Source of the DNA: Bacteroides sp.
GTDB lineage: Bacteria; Bacteroidota; Bacteroidia; Bacteroidales; Muribaculaceae
Length of the DNA stretch: 64,000 bases
Assembly (NCBI GenBank): GCA_023665145.1
Contig: JAMPEM010000009.1
Location: forward strand, 25,352-89,351
Direction of reading: 5' to 3'
Shown: positions 54,838 to 64,000 of the stretch, one piece after another
Layout of the letters: each line of letters starts with the position of its first letter
Numbering within the stretch: the stretch's first letter is position 1
The notes under the pieces: generated by a model
Databases searched by the model: none
Seen by the model: only the letters and a program-made list of their open reading frames with translations
Told to the model about the DNA's origin: nothing
Made by a program: the position numbers and the translations under genes

Positions 54838-54919
54838 ATAAACAGAAGTTTGTCAAGTCGAACCGTGTCTTGAAAACTTGTGAAAACGGAATAAGAAAAT
54901 AATTAAAGCATATAAAGAC

Positions 54920-55666
54920 ATGAAATTATTAGAAGGTAAGACAGCACTGATCACAGGAGCTGCAAGAGGTATAGGGAAAGGGATTGCTCTGAAATTCGCA
55001 AGCGAGGGAGCAAATATCGCTTTTACAGACCTTGTAATTGATGAGAACGGACTTGAAACACAAAAGGAGATAGAGGCACTTGGTGTCAAATGCAAAGGAT
55101 ATGCATCAAATGCAGCTAATTACAGCGACACAGAAAAGGTGGTAGCTGAGATTAGGAATGATTTTGGATCAATCGATATTCTTGTAAACAATGCGGGAAT
55201 CACCAAGGATGGTCTTATGCTCAGAATGACCGAGGCTCAGTGGGATGCAGTAATTGCTGTTAATCTTAAATCAGCGTTCAATTTTATACATGCCGTGCTT
55301 CCCATTATGATGAGACAAAAGCACGGAAGCATCATAAATATGGCCTCAGTGGTAGGAGTACATGGCAACGCGGGCCAGTCAAATTATGCAGCTTCAAAGG
55401 CCGGATTGATAGCACTTGCAAAGAGCATAGCGCAAGAGGTGGGTTCACGCGGCATTCGTGCTAATGCTATAGCACCGGGCTTTATTGAGACAGCGATGAC
55501 TGCAGCGTTGCCCGATGAGGTTCGTGAGGATTGGAAGAAGAAGATTCCATTGCGTCGTGGCGGACAAGTTGAAGATATAGCAAATGTAGCTACCTTCCTT
55601 GCTTCAGATCTTTCCGGATATGTCACCGGACAGGTGATACAGGTAGACGGCGGAATGAATATGTAA
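54920..55666 (+). CDS. fabG: 3-oxoacyl-ACP reductase FabG
   Basis: A 248-residue SDR enzyme reducing 3-oxoacyl-ACP with NADPH. Motifs are TGAARGIGKGIA, NNAGITKDGLMLRM, the catalytic Ser in INMASVVG, Tyr/Lys in YAASKAG, and the C-terminal SGYVTGQVIQVDGGMNM, all canonical for FabG. It closes the TetR-KAS III-FabG run; a terminator follows. Confidence 0.95.
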   Translation: MKLLEGKTALITGAARGIGKGIALKFASEGANIAFTDLVIDENGLETQKEIEALGVKCKGYASNAANYSDTEKVVAEIRNDFGSIDILVNNAGITKDGLMLRMTEAQWDAVIAVNLKSAFNFIHAVLPIMMRQKHGSIINMASVVGVHGNAGQSNYAASKAGLIALAKSIAQEVGSRGIRANAIAPGFIETAMTAALPDEVREDWKKKIPLRRGGQVEDIANVATFLASDLSGYVTGQVIQVDGGMNM

Positions 55667-55693
55667 TAATCTTCAGATAGACTTAAGAATATG

Positions 55694-55731
55694 GAGCGGA
55701 TGTTTGCACTATGACAAACCCCCGCTCTTTT
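55694..55731 (+). terminator. Intrinsic terminator after fabG
   Basis: GAGCGG (55694-55699) pairs with CCGCTC (55722-55727), with an inner GTTTG/CAAAC pair, then TTTT. The next gene begins 22 bases later, so the terminator may be partial. Confidence 0.78.
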
Positions 55732-55752
55732 CATTAGTAATAGTAAGATAAG

Positions 55753-56457
55753 ATGTTGAAATATTGTTTGATAATGGCTGGAGGTGCCGGTGTTCGAGCC
55801 GGAGGAAATGTTCCCAAACAGATGCAGTGTGTAAATGGTGTGCCGATGTTATTATGGAGTATAGCAGCTTTCAGACGTGAGGATGCCAATGTGAAAATTA
55901 TTGTAGTCCTCAATAAAGATTGTCAAATGCTTTGGGATGATATTTCGACAGATTATGTGACTGCAAGGGGGGTAGAGATATGTTATGGCGGTAAAGATCG
56001 GCTACAATCCGTCATCAACGGATTGGAATATATTCGAATTAGGTATGGCGTCTCAGACGACAGTTATGTGGCCGTACATGATGCTGCAAGGCCAATGGTT
56101 CGTGAAAATGTGATAAAACGAGGATGGGATATGGCGATTAGGAATGGTTCGGCTATCCCGGTGGTGACTGAGGCCAATTCACTCAGGTTTGTGGATGGTG
56201 AAGATTCGAGTTCGGTGGATCGTAGTAAATACAGAATAGTCCAGACACCGCAGGTTTTCAAGGTTTCCGAATTATTGGATGCGTATAAAGGGATGCTATT
56301 GCCGGAATATACAGACGATGCATCTGTATATGAGTCATCGGGGCGTAAAGTGTCGTTATATGAAGGAGATCCTGCAAATTTCAAGGTTACTACTCCTGTG
56401 GATTTTGTTTTGGCAGAAGCAGTATTGAAAAATAGAGGGAAAGATGGAGAGTCTTGA
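55753..56457 (+). CDS. ispD: 2-C-methyl-D-erythritol 4-phosphate cytidylyltransferase
   Basis: A 234-residue nucleotidyltransferase of the MEP isoprenoid pathway, which converts MEP and CTP to CDP-ME. The N-terminal MAGGAGVRAGGNVPKQMQCVNG is the CTP-binding signature, VHDAARPMV and RSKYRIVQTPQVFK are further IspD blocks, and the C terminus reads EGDPANFKVTTPVDFVLAE. It overlaps recG by 14 bases. Confidence 0.94.
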   Translation: MLKYCLIMAGGAGVRAGGNVPKQMQCVNGVPMLLWSIAAFRREDANVKIIVVLNKDCQMLWDDISTDYVTARGVEICYGGKDRLQSVINGLEYIRIRYGVSDDSYVAVHDAARPMVRENVIKRGWDMAIRNGSAIPVVTEANSLRFVDGEDSSSVDRSKYRIVQTPQVFKVSELLDAYKGMLLPEYTDDASVYESSGRKVSLYEGDPANFKVTTPVDFVLAEAVLKNRGKDGES

Positions 56458-58594
56458 GAATAGAGATGTTAAATTTATCAAGGGCGTAGGTGAGTCACGA
56501 GCCGGAATCCTTGCCTCGGAGCTTTCTGTGCATAACGGAAGGGATTTGATTACATATTTCCCCTTTCGCTATGTAGATCGCAGTAAATTTTATTCGGTTA
56601 GGGAGTTTGCCGGAGAAATGCCACAGGTGCAGATACGTGGTGTTTTTGTGAATTTTGCAGAAGAGGGTGAGGGTGCAAAAAAAAGATTGATAGGTGCTTT
56701 TCGAGAGGGGCACAACATAATAGAGGTTGTATGGTTTGCGAGGATAAAGCAGATAAGGAGCACTCTTAAGATTGGACAAGAGTATGTTCTGTTCGGTAAG
56801 CCCACATTTTTTCATAATGGATATCAGATTTCCCATCCTGAGGTAGAAATATATGATCCGACACGGCCGCCTGAGGGACTTCGGGGTGTTTATAATGTAA
56901 CCGAGAAGATGAAAAAACGGGGTTTTACATCGAGAACGTTGCAACAGATTTTTAGGAAAGTTACTGAGAGCGGTCTTTTTGACAATATTAAGGAAACTCT
57001 GCCCCCGGAGGTTGTTAATATGTATCACCTTATGCCGCTTGGAGAGGCATTGAAAAATATGCATTTGCCCGGAAGTGTTCAATCTCTTCAGAAGGCAAGA
57101 GAAAGGATGAAGTTTGAGGAGCTGATGTATGTACAGATTCATATATTGCGGTTTTCGAGGGAACGTAATGTGAAAATCGCCGGTCATGTTTTTCATCATA
57201 TAGGGGGGTATTTTAACGGATATTATCATAATTGTTTGCCGTTTAATCTGACCGATGCACAAAAGCGTGTGCTTAGGGAGATTCGAGCCGACATGCGAAC
57301 AGGACACCAAATGAACAGACTCCTTCAGGGGGATGTTGGTTCCGGTAAAACAATGGTCGCTTTTATGACGATGCTTATGGCATTAGATAATGGATTTCAA
57401 GCGGCAATGATGGCTCCAACAGAAATTCTTGCCACTCAGCATTATGAGACAATATCAGAATGGTGCAGACAAATAGGGGTAAGTGTGAAATTGCTTACCG
57501 GAAGTACGCGTATATCGGAACGTAATGAGATATATGATAACCTGCAAAATGGGAAATTACAGATATTAATAGGGACGCATGCTTTAATCGAGGAGAAGGT
57601 GAAATTCTGTAAATTGGGACTTGCCGTAATAGATGAGCAGCATCGATTTGGTGTAGCCCAGAGGTCACGTTTGTGGCTAAAGAATGAGACTCCTCCCCAT
57701 GTGCTTGTAATGACAGCTACTCCGATACCGAGAACGTTGGCTATGACGGTGTATGGGGATCTTGATGTAAGTGTTATAGATGAACTTCCTCCCGGAAGAA
57801 AACCTATTCAGACATTGTTAAGATATGGCGGTGTGAGGTCAGGTGTTGACAGATTGATAAACCATGAGCTGTCCAAGGGACGACAAATTTATATTGTTTA
57901 TCCATTGATAAGTGAAAATGAGAAGCTTGATCTTAAGAGTTTGGAAGAGGGTTACAGACAGACGTGTGAAGCTTTCCCCGGTGTCAATGTGAGTTGTGTG
58001 CATGGTAGGATGAAGGCTGATGTCAAGGAGCGCCAAATGAACAGATTTGTGAGTGGCGAAGCTCGAATATTAGTGGCGACAACGGTGATTGAGGTTGGTG
58101 TGAATGTACCTAATGCTACTGTAATGTTGATAAATAATGCTGAAAGGTTTGGATTGTCTCAGCTTCACCAGTTGCGAGGTCGTGTGGGTAGAGGTGCTGA
58201 GATGAGCTATTGTATATTGATGACGAAACAGAAGATTTCAAAAGACACACGTCGCCGACTTGAGGTTATGACAGAGACGAATGATGGTTTCATAGTAGCC
58301 GAAGAAGATATGAAATTGCGAGGGCCGGGAGATATAGAAGGTACACAACAAAGCGGAATAGCCTTTAATTTCAAAGTGGCGGATATAACAAGAGATTTCC
58401 AAATAATGGAGGCAGCACGTCAAGCAGCTTCTGCTCTTTTGGATGCAAATCCCATGATTTACTCGGATGGCAGAGGCCGGACAGAGCCTAAGGTTGTGAC
58501 GGATTTGATTCTGTCGCAGGAATCATTGGGGATACTCTCACATGAGCTTGGATATCGCTTTTCCAAAAGTATAGATTGGTCACAAATCTCATGA
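56444..58594 (+). CDS. recG: ATP-dependent DNA helicase RecG
   Basis: A 716-residue fork-reversal helicase. An N-terminal wedge/OB domain (about 1-250) precedes helicase domains. Motif I is LLQGDVGSGKTMVAF, Ia MAPTEILATQH, II AVIDEQHRFGVAQR (DEQH box typical of RecG), III MTATPIPRTLAMT, and VI QLRGRVGRG; the TRG-type C-terminal segment is present. Complete. It overlaps ispD. Confidence 0.95.
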   Translation: MESLENRDVKFIKGVGESRAGILASELSVHNGRDLITYFPFRYVDRSKFYSVREFAGEMPQVQIRGVFVNFAEEGEGAKKRLIGAFREGHNIIEVVWFARIKQIRSTLKIGQEYVLFGKPTFFHNGYQISHPEVEIYDPTRPPEGLRGVYNVTEKMKKRGFTSRTLQQIFRKVTESGLFDNIKETLPPEVVNMYHLMPLGEALKNMHLPGSVQSLQKARERMKFEELMYVQIHILRFSRERNVKIAGHVFHHIGGYFNGYYHNCLPFNLTDAQKRVLREIRADMRTGHQMNRLLQGDVGSGKTMVAFMTMLMALDNGFQAAMMAPTEILATQHYETISEWCRQIGVSVKLLTGSTRISERNEIYDNLQNGKLQILIGTHALIEEKVKFCKLGLAVIDEQHRFGVAQRSRLWLKNETPPHVLVMTATPIPRTLAMTVYGDLDVSVIDELPPGRKPIQTLLRYGGVRSGVDRLINHELSKGRQIYIVYPLISENEKLDLKSLEEGYRQTCEAFPGVNVSCVHGRMKADVKERQMNRFVSGEARILVATTVIEVGVNVPNATVMLINNAERFGLSQLHQLRGRVGRGAEMSYCILMTKQKISKDTRRRLEVMTETNDGFIVAEEDMKLRGPGDIEGTQQSGIAFNFKVADITRDFQIMEAARQAASALLDANPMIYSDGRGRTEPKVVTDLILSQESLGILSHELGYRFSKSIDWSQIS

Positions 58595-58640
58595 TATTAG
58601 TATAGAGGGAACTTATAAGCAGATAATTTGTTGTAAAAGC

Positions 58641-59972
58641 ATGAGGGAAAAAGAATTTCTTCCACTTGTAAAGGAAAAGCTGAATATAGAGCATTTAAAT
58701 GAAATGCAACTTCAGATGTTAAAAGCATCCGGAGAGGCAAGGGATATAATACTGCTGTCTCCTACGGGGTCGGGTAAAACACTTGCATTTGTTATGCCGG
58801 TATTGAAGATGTTGAAGCCGACAACGGGTAGAGTGCAGGCAATTATAATTGCACCCTCTCGAGAGCTTGTTCTCCAACTTGCCGGTGTTACGCGAGATAT
58901 TGCACGGGGATATAAAGTTACAGCTCTTTACGGGGGGCATAAAGTGGAAGATGAGGTTAATTCACTGAGTGTGGTTCCGGATATAATAGTAGCGACACCG
59001 GGGAGGCTTCTCGATCATATCAACCGAAGAAATGTAGATGTGTTGCCAACCCGAATTTTGGTGCTTGATGAGTTTGACAAATCGCTTGAATTAGGGTTTG
59101 AGGATGAGATGAGAAGAATTCTTAGAAGACTGAAAAATGTTAGCAGAACTATTTTGACTTCGGCTACTGATTTAGATATTCTTCCCGACTTTCTTTCGTT
59201 GAATGAGGCAAAGAAACTTAGTTTTTTATCCCACAATAAAGGATTGCGAGATCGCCTTAAAGTGCACAGGGTGGACTCTGATGGCAAAGACAAACTTGCT
59301 ACATTGAAAACACTTTTAGCCAATATCTATAAAGAGAATACGAACTACAAGAGTGTCATATTTGTTAATCATCGTGATAGTGCAGACCGGGTTTCGGAAT
59401 ATCTTGAGTCAAATGGCATAAGAACATCATTGTATCATGGAGGTCTTGACCAACAAGACAGAGAGAAGGCTTTAACGTTATTCAATAATGGATCGCGACC
59501 GATACTTGTATCTACAGACTTGGGGGCGCGAGGTCTAGATATAGAGAGTGTCAGCAATATTATACACTATCATCAGCCGCTTACATCCGAGACATATACT
59601 CACCGGAATGGACGAACTGCCAGAATGAGTAATGAAGGGGATGTTTTCATTCTTATCGGCCCGGAAGAAGAGGTGAAAGAGTATATCGATCTTAATGACA
59701 CTTATCATCTTGACAGAAAAATTGATATGCCTACTATTAAGAATTTTGAGACGCTCAGATTCAGTGCCGGTAAAAAGGAGAAGCTCTCCAAGGGAGATAT
59801 ACTTGGCTTTCTCATAAAGACCGGTGGATTGGAATCATCCGACATAGGAAAAATAGCAGTATATGATCATTATTCACTTGCGGCTATCTCTTCGGAAAAG
59901 GTATCTTATGTTCTGAAAAGAATACATGGGGAGAAGATTAAAGGGAGGCGAGAGAAAATAGAAATTATATAA
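58641..59972 (+). CDS. DEAD-box-like RNA helicase with DEFD box II
   Basis: A 443-residue superfamily 2 helicase. Motif I SPTGSGKT (40-47), Ia APSRELVLQ, TPGRLLDH, motif II LDEFD (143-146 DEFD instead of DEAD), III TSAT, V STDLGARGLDIE and VI HRNGRTAR are visible. The C terminus (about 360-443) is a DbpA-like RNA-binding fold candidate (SKGDILGFLIKTGGLESSDIGKIAVYDHYSLAAI). The Ala-to-Phe change in motif II keeps both catalytic acids. Role probably in ribosome assembly or RNA remodelling; that is inference. Confidence 0.88.
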   Translation: MREKEFLPLVKEKLNIEHLNEMQLQMLKASGEARDIILLSPTGSGKTLAFVMPVLKMLKPTTGRVQAIIIAPSRELVLQLAGVTRDIARGYKVTALYGGHKVEDEVNSLSVVPDIIVATPGRLLDHINRRNVDVLPTRILVLDEFDKSLELGFEDEMRRILRRLKNVSRTILTSATDLDILPDFLSLNEAKKLSFLSHNKGLRDRLKVHRVDSDGKDKLATLKTLLANIYKENTNYKSVIFVNHRDSADRVSEYLESNGIRTSLYHGGLDQQDREKALTLFNNGSRPILVSTDLGARGLDIESVSNIIHYHQPLTSETYTHRNGRTARMSNEGDVFILIGPEEEVKEYIDLNDTYHLDRKIDMPTIKNFETLRFSAGKKEKLSKGDILGFLIKTGGLESSDIGKIAVYDHYSLAAISSEKVSYVLKRIHGEKIKGRREKIEII

Positions 59973-60038
59973 AAATACAAAATCAATCTGCATAAAATAA
60001 AAAGAGAGAAAAACATAAAAACAAAACGGAAAGGAATT

Positions 60039-60070
60039 TTTGCGTAAGACGTAAAAATTTATTAATTTTG
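60039..60070 (+). promoter_or_regulatory. Promoter of the pyruvate:ferredoxin oxidoreductase gene
   Basis: TTTG (60039-60042), 20 bases, TAATTTTG (60063-60070): a full consensus. The predicted start near 60077 leaves a leader of about 150 bases before the ATG at 60229; it has no recognised riboswitch. Confidence 0.8.
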
Positions 60071-60228
60071 CAATTTGCAAGTGTGTAGACGTTATACCCT
60101 TGTAAAAAGCACTATAATCTAAGGTAAAAAATTTTATTCCGCATCCTGTCGGATTAGAGGTATGGTCATAATCATACGATTCGAAATTTAAGGATGGAAT
60201 GTATTAAAAATCTAACGAATAGAATCCT

Positions 60229-63200
60229 ATGAGCAAGTCAAAGCAGCACTTGACATGTGATGGAAATCAGGCAGCGGCTCACATAAGCTATATGTTTAGT
60301 GAGGTAGCAGCCATCTATCCCATCACTCCTTCATCTACTATGGCAGAATATGTAGATGATTGGTCAGCGGCCGGAAAAAAGAATATTTTCGGCGAAACAG
60401 TATTAGTACAGGAAATGCAAAGTGAGGCAGGCGCGGCAGGTGCTGTCCACGGTTCACTTCAAGCAGGTGCATTGACATCTACATACACAGCATCTCAGGG
60501 TCTTCTCCTGATGATTCCTAATATGTATAAGATAGCAGGAGAACTTCTTCCATGTGTATTCCATGTATCAGCACGTTCGCTTGCCACACATGCGTTGTCA
60601 ATCTTCGGGGATCACAGCGATGTAATGGCATGCCGTCAGACAGGATTTGCGATGTTAGCTGAAGGATCAGTGCAGGAGGTTATGGATCTTGCAGGAGTAG
60701 CACATCTTTCCACAATAAAGACAAGTGTTCCATTCCTTAATTTTTTCGATGGATTCCGCACCTCACATGAGATACAGAAAATCGAGGCATTGTCGCAAGA
60801 AGATCTTGCGCCATTGCTTGATTATGAAGCAATAGCACGTTTTCGTCGCAGAGGATTGAATCCTGATTCACCTGTAAGCCGTGGAATGGCAGAAAATCCG
60901 GATGTATTTTTTCAGCATACGGAAGCCGCTAATAAATACCATGAGAATGTGCCCGATGTAGTTGAGGCATATATGGCTGAGATAAGCAAAATCACCGGTC
61001 GAGAGTATCATCTTTTCAATTATTACGGAGCAGAGGATGCTGATAGAGTTATTATAGCGATAGGTTCGGTGACGCAGACCATTCAGGAGACTATAGATTA
61101 TCTTCGTTCCAAAGGAGAAAAGGTCGGTTTAATTAGTGTGCATCTTTACAGACCATTCTCGGCCAAGCATTTCTTAAGTGTTCTTCCCAAGACTGTTAAA
61201 AAGATAGCCGTCCTTGACAGAACCAAGGAGATTGGAGCTACGGGAGATCCGTTGTATCTGGATGTAAAGGATTGTCTGTATGGCACAGAAAATGCGCCTG
61301 TTGTGGTAGGTGGCAGATACGGACTTTCTTCAAAAGATACCACACCCTCTCAGATTGAGTCCGTTTATGAGAATTTAAAACTTGAAGAGCCTAAAAACGG
61401 GTTTACAATAGGAATTGTGGATGATGTTACCTTCAAGTCGTTACCTGTCCTTCCTGAGTTAATTCTTGGTGGTAAAGGTATATTCCAAGCAAAATTCTAT
61501 GGTCTTGGCGCGGATGGAACAGTGGGTGCCAATAAAAATTCTGTCAAGATAATTGGAGATAATACCGACAAATATTGTCAGGCATATTTTGATTACGACT
61601 CAAAGAAGTCCGGAGGGTTCACTTGCTCACATCTCCGTTTTGGTGATGAACCGATCAGATCTACGTATCTAGTAAATACGCCTAATTTTGTGGCATGTCA
61701 TGTGCAGGCATATTTACGAATGTATGATGTGACCCGCGGCCTACAGGATGGTGGTACTTTCTTGCTTAATACTGTGTGGGAAGGTGAGACTCTTGCCAAG
61801 AATTTACCGAATAAGGTGAAACGCTATTTTGCAAAACATAAAATTAAGGTATATTATATCAATGCATCAAAAATAGCACAAGAGATTGGTCTTGGCAATC
61901 GTACTAATACAATCCTACAGTCGGCGTTTTTCCGTATTACAGAAGTGATACCGGTGGAACTTGCTGTAGAGCAGATGAAGAAATTTATCGTCAAGTCATA
62001 CGGGCGCAAAGGTGAAAATGTCGTCAATATGAATTATGCTGCTGTGGATCGTGGGAGTGAATATCATGAGTTGACCATTGATTCTACATGGTCGGATTTG
62101 AAGGACGAACCGACACCAAAGAATGACGATCCCGCTTTCATTAATGAAATAGTAAGACCGATAAATGCCCAGGATGGCAATTTGCTTCCCGTAAGCAAAT
62201 TTGAAAATATGGCAGACGGTACAATGCCTCCCGGAACGGCGGCTTATGAGAAACGTGGGGTGGCAGCATTTGTCCCGGAATGGCTTGAAGAGAATTGTAT
62301 CCAGTGTAACAAATGTTCGTTTGTATGTCCTCATGCCGCGATTCGTCCATTTGTTATGACTGAAGCAGAACAGAGGGAAGTCGGATTGAGTGACAATCAG
62401 GTAATCCCTGCAATTGGAAAACAATTTACCGGAATGAAATTCCGTCAGCAAGTTAGTGTGCTTGACTGTCTGGGTTGCGGCAATTGTGTAGATGTATGTC
62501 CGGGCAAGCGAGGTGTGAAGGCTCTTGAGATGAAACCTTTAAGCACTCAGCTTGAAGAAGCACCGATTTGGGAGAAATTGATTAAATGCGTAAAGAGCAA
62601 ACAGGATCTTGTAGATGTTAAGCTTAATGCTAAAAACAGTCAATTTGCCCGTCCGCTATTTGAATTCAGTGGAGCATGTTCCGGTTGTGGAGAGACTCCA
62701 TATTTGAAACTGATGACTCAGCTTTTCGGAGATCGTCAGGTGATAGCTAATGCCACCGGATGTTCATCGATTTATTCAGGCTCTGTTCCTGCTACACCTT
62801 ATTGCAGCAATGATAAGGGTAACGGACCGGCATGGGCAAATTCATTGTTTGAGGATTTCTGTGAGTTCGGTCTCGGTATGTATATTGCGTATGAAAAGAT
62901 GCAAAGTCGTCTTGTAGATATGATGAACGATGCAATCAAATCAGACAAATCTTCCGAGAATTTAAAAAAACTCGCACAGGAATGGCTTGATAATCGCAAT
63001 GATGATAAACTTTCTCGCGAAATTGGAGAGAAGATAGTGGAGGAAGTAAAACCCTATGCCGACAAGTGTGAATTTGCGCAAAGTGTTGTCAACCTTAGCC
63101 ATTATTTCACAAAACGCTCACAATGGATTATCGGTGGTGACGGTGCATCTTACGATATCGGTTTCGGTGGTCTTGACCATGTAATTGCATCAGGAAAGAA

Positions 63201-63819
63201 TGTCAACATTCTTGTTCTTGACACAGAGGTTTACTCGAATACAGGTGGTCAAGCATCCAAGTCCACCCCTCTTGGAGCTATAGCTAAATTTGCGGCATCA
63301 GGCAAAAGAATCCGAAAGAAAGATCTCGGTCTCATTGCTACGACTTACGGATATGTATATGCCGCTCAAGTAGCAATGGGAGCTGACAATGCACAGACAT
63401 TAAAGGCTTTCCGCGAGGCAGAGGCGTACAATGGACCTTCAATAATAATAGCATATTCACCTTGTATCAACCACGGACTTAAAGCCGGAATGGGACATAG
63501 CCAGCTTGAGGAACAGAAGGCGGTAGAGTGTGGATATTGGCAGTTATGGAGATATAATCCTGATAATGAGTTGAAGGGTGAAAATCCGTTTACCCTTGAC
63601 AGTAAGGAGCCGGATTGGAGCAAATTCTCAGATTTCCTTAAGGGAGAGGTGAGATATGCTTCAGTATGGAAAGAATACCCTGATGAGGCAGAGGAACTCT
63701 TTAAGGCAGCTCAAGAGAATGCTCAATGGCGCTATAATAATTATAAGCGTTTAAGTCAGGCTCAGTGGGGAGTTGACCCTGAGATTACACCGGAAGGGGA
63801 AAAGCTCAGAGATGAGTAA
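60229..63819 (+). CDS. nifJ: Pyruvate:ferredoxin (flavodoxin) oxidoreductase
   Basis: A 1196-residue single-chain PFOR, which oxidatively decarboxylates pyruvate to acetyl-CoA and reduces ferredoxin. Domain I starts with GNQAAAHISYMFSEVAAIYPITPSSTMAEY. The ferredoxin-like domain has two 4Fe-4S motifs, CIQCNKCSFVCP (from Cys690) and CLGCGNCVDVCPGKRG (from Cys747). The proximal-cluster/TPP region has CSGCGETPYLKLMTQLFG, then GGDGASYDIGFGGLDHV and VYSNTGGQASKSTPLGA. Full length. It has its own promoter and terminator, consistent with high expression in an anaerobe. Confidence 0.97.
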   Translation: MSKSKQHLTCDGNQAAAHISYMFSEVAAIYPITPSSTMAEYVDDWSAAGKKNIFGETVLVQEMQSEAGAAGAVHGSLQAGALTSTYTASQGLLLMIPNMYKIAGELLPCVFHVSARSLATHALSIFGDHSDVMACRQTGFAMLAEGSVQEVMDLAGVAHLSTIKTSVPFLNFFDGFRTSHEIQKIEALSQEDLAPLLDYEAIARFRRRGLNPDSPVSRGMAENPDVFFQHTEAANKYHENVPDVVEAYMAEISKITGREYHLFNYYGAEDADRVIIAIGSVTQTIQETIDYLRSKGEKVGLISVHLYRPFSAKHFLSVLPKTVKKIAVLDRTKEIGATGDPLYLDVKDCLYGTENAPVVVGGRYGLSSKDTTPSQIESVYENLKLEEPKNGFTIGIVDDVTFKSLPVLPELILGGKGIFQAKFYGLGADGTVGANKNSVKIIGDNTDKYCQAYFDYDSKKSGGFTCSHLRFGDEPIRSTYLVNTPNFVACHVQAYLRMYDVTRGLQDGGTFLLNTVWEGETLAKNLPNKVKRYFAKHKIKVYYINASKIAQEIGLGNRTNTILQSAFFRITEVIPVELAVEQMKKFIVKSYGRKGENVVNMNYAAVDRGSEYHELTIDSTWSDLKDEPTPKNDDPAFINEIVRPINAQDGNLLPVSKFENMADGTMPPGTAAYEKRGVAAFVPEWLEENCIQCNKCSFVCPHAAIRPFVMTEAEQREVGLSDNQVIPAIGKQFTGMKFRQQVSVLDCLGCGNCVDVCPGKRGVKALEMKPLSTQLEEAPIWEKLIKCVKSKQDLVDVKLNAKNSQFARPLFEFSGACSGCGETPYLKLMTQLFGDRQVIANATGCSSIYSGSVPATPYCSNDKGNGPAWANSLFEDFCEFGLGMYIAYEKMQSRLVDMMNDAIKSDKSSENLKKLAQEWLDNRNDDKLSREIGEKIVEEVKPYADKCEFAQSVVNLSHYFTKRSQWIIGGDGASYDIGFGGLDHVIASGKNVNILVLDTEVYSNTGGQASKSTPLGAIAKFAASGKRIRKKDLGLIATTYGYVYAAQVAMGADNAQTLKAFREAEAYNGPSIIIAYSPCINHGLKAGMGHSQLEEQKAVECGYWQLWRYNPDNELKGENPFTLDSKEPDWSKFSDFLKGEVRYASVWKEYPDEAEELFKAAQENAQWRYNNYKRLSQAQWGVDPEITPEGEKLRDE

Positions 63820-63852
63820 TTAATACATAATATAGTTATTCCAGAATTAATT

Positions 63853-63882
63853 GACGGCTCGGCTAAATATTGCCGAGCCGTC
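63853..63882 (+). terminator. Terminator after the PFOR gene
   Basis: GACGGCTCGGC (63853-63863) pairs with GCCGAGCCGTC (63872-63882) around TAAATATT: an 11-bp GC-rich perfect stem. Confidence 0.9.
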
Positions 63883-63949
63883 TACTTTACAATGACAAAT
63901 TGATGACCTAAGTGTCTGAAATTTTTCTGTATTTGCCGATGTCTTTTAA

Positions 63950-64000
63950 GAGGTTGTTTAATAATAAAACTTAAAATGATTCATTCATAAAATCATTAAA
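63950..64000. repeat. End of a dispersed repeat, cut by the window edge
   Basis: GAGGTTGTTTAATAATAAAA and the following 31 bases match 43456-43506 at 44 of 51 positions, and also resemble the inverted right end at 43695. The flank just before it is TTTTAA. It is probably one end of an insertion or MITE-like element continuing outside the window. The 67 bases between the PFOR terminator and this repeat hold no gene. Confidence 0.6.

Noticed and set aside
56495-57310. 271-codon minus-strand ORF
   Set aside because: Antisense to recG; no coherent domain.

Overview
The window reads as a chromosomal segment of an anaerobic gut-type member of the Bacteroidales, most likely Muribaculaceae or a close relative. 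The evidence is a fused NuoCD and a Nuo cluster without nuoE/F/G, Bacteroidetes-specific small families (DUF4492, DUF4494, a 29-residue AURKAIP1/COX24-like protein), an OmpA-family porin, pyruvate:ferredoxin oxidoreductase, and many copies of the Bacteroidetes promoter pattern TTTG-N19-21-TAnnTTTG. Species assignment is inference. Shine-Dalgarno motifs are generally absent, so starts were chosen by family alignment and ATG position.

Region 1 (1-17029) is an energy-conservation cluster on the + strand: nuoB(partial)-nuoCD-nuoH, then a complete F1Fo ATP synthase set (atpD-C-B-E-F-H-A-G), then nuoI-J-K-L-M-N. The ATP synthase genes therefore sit inside the complex I operon. I see no TAnnTTTG promoter at either junction, and a strong terminator hairpin follows nuoN.

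Region 2 (17030-24200) is mostly - strand: a glycogen/alpha-glucan cluster (debranching enzyme, GT4 glycosyltransferase, GH57 protein with an altered acid/base position), a YihY/BrkB membrane protein, RNase P RNA and a cytidylate-kinase-like protein. The 430 bases between the nuo terminator and the GH57 terminator hold no confident gene, only relic-like sequence.

Region 3 (24893-33024): a conserved hypothetical gene, a cyclophilin, a DUF349 protein, a polyprenyl-phosphate sugar transferase, a Sel1-repeat protein, initiator tRNA-Met, a RluA-type pseudouridine synthase and an exported alpha/beta hydrolase.

Region 4 (33046-43428): cytochrome bd oxidase (DUF4492-cydA-cydB, - strand), then on + an SDR oxidoreductase, DUF4494, a YggS-like PLP protein, an MFS transporter, transketolase and a major OmpA-family protein.

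Region 5 (43429-50554) is the most accessory-looking part. It has a MITE-like 240-bp element with terminal inverted repeats and TTTA direct repeats, and a DUF3268 zinc-ribbon protein. It also has a 620-residue DUF3825 protein with probable LOTUS-like N-terminal and cold-shock-like C-terminal modules. Through short gene overlaps this protein runs into two half-size chromate transporters and folC. A Bcr/CflA transporter and a DUF805 membrane protein follow. A second end of the MITE family is cut by the right edge of the window (63950-64000).

Region 6 (50678-63882): an RNase E/G homologue, a tiny basic AURKAIP1-like gene and an HU protein on the - strand. The + strand carries TetR, KAS III-like, fabG, ispD, recG, a DExD helicase with a DEFD box II, and pyruvate:ferredoxin oxidoreductase, closed by a terminator.
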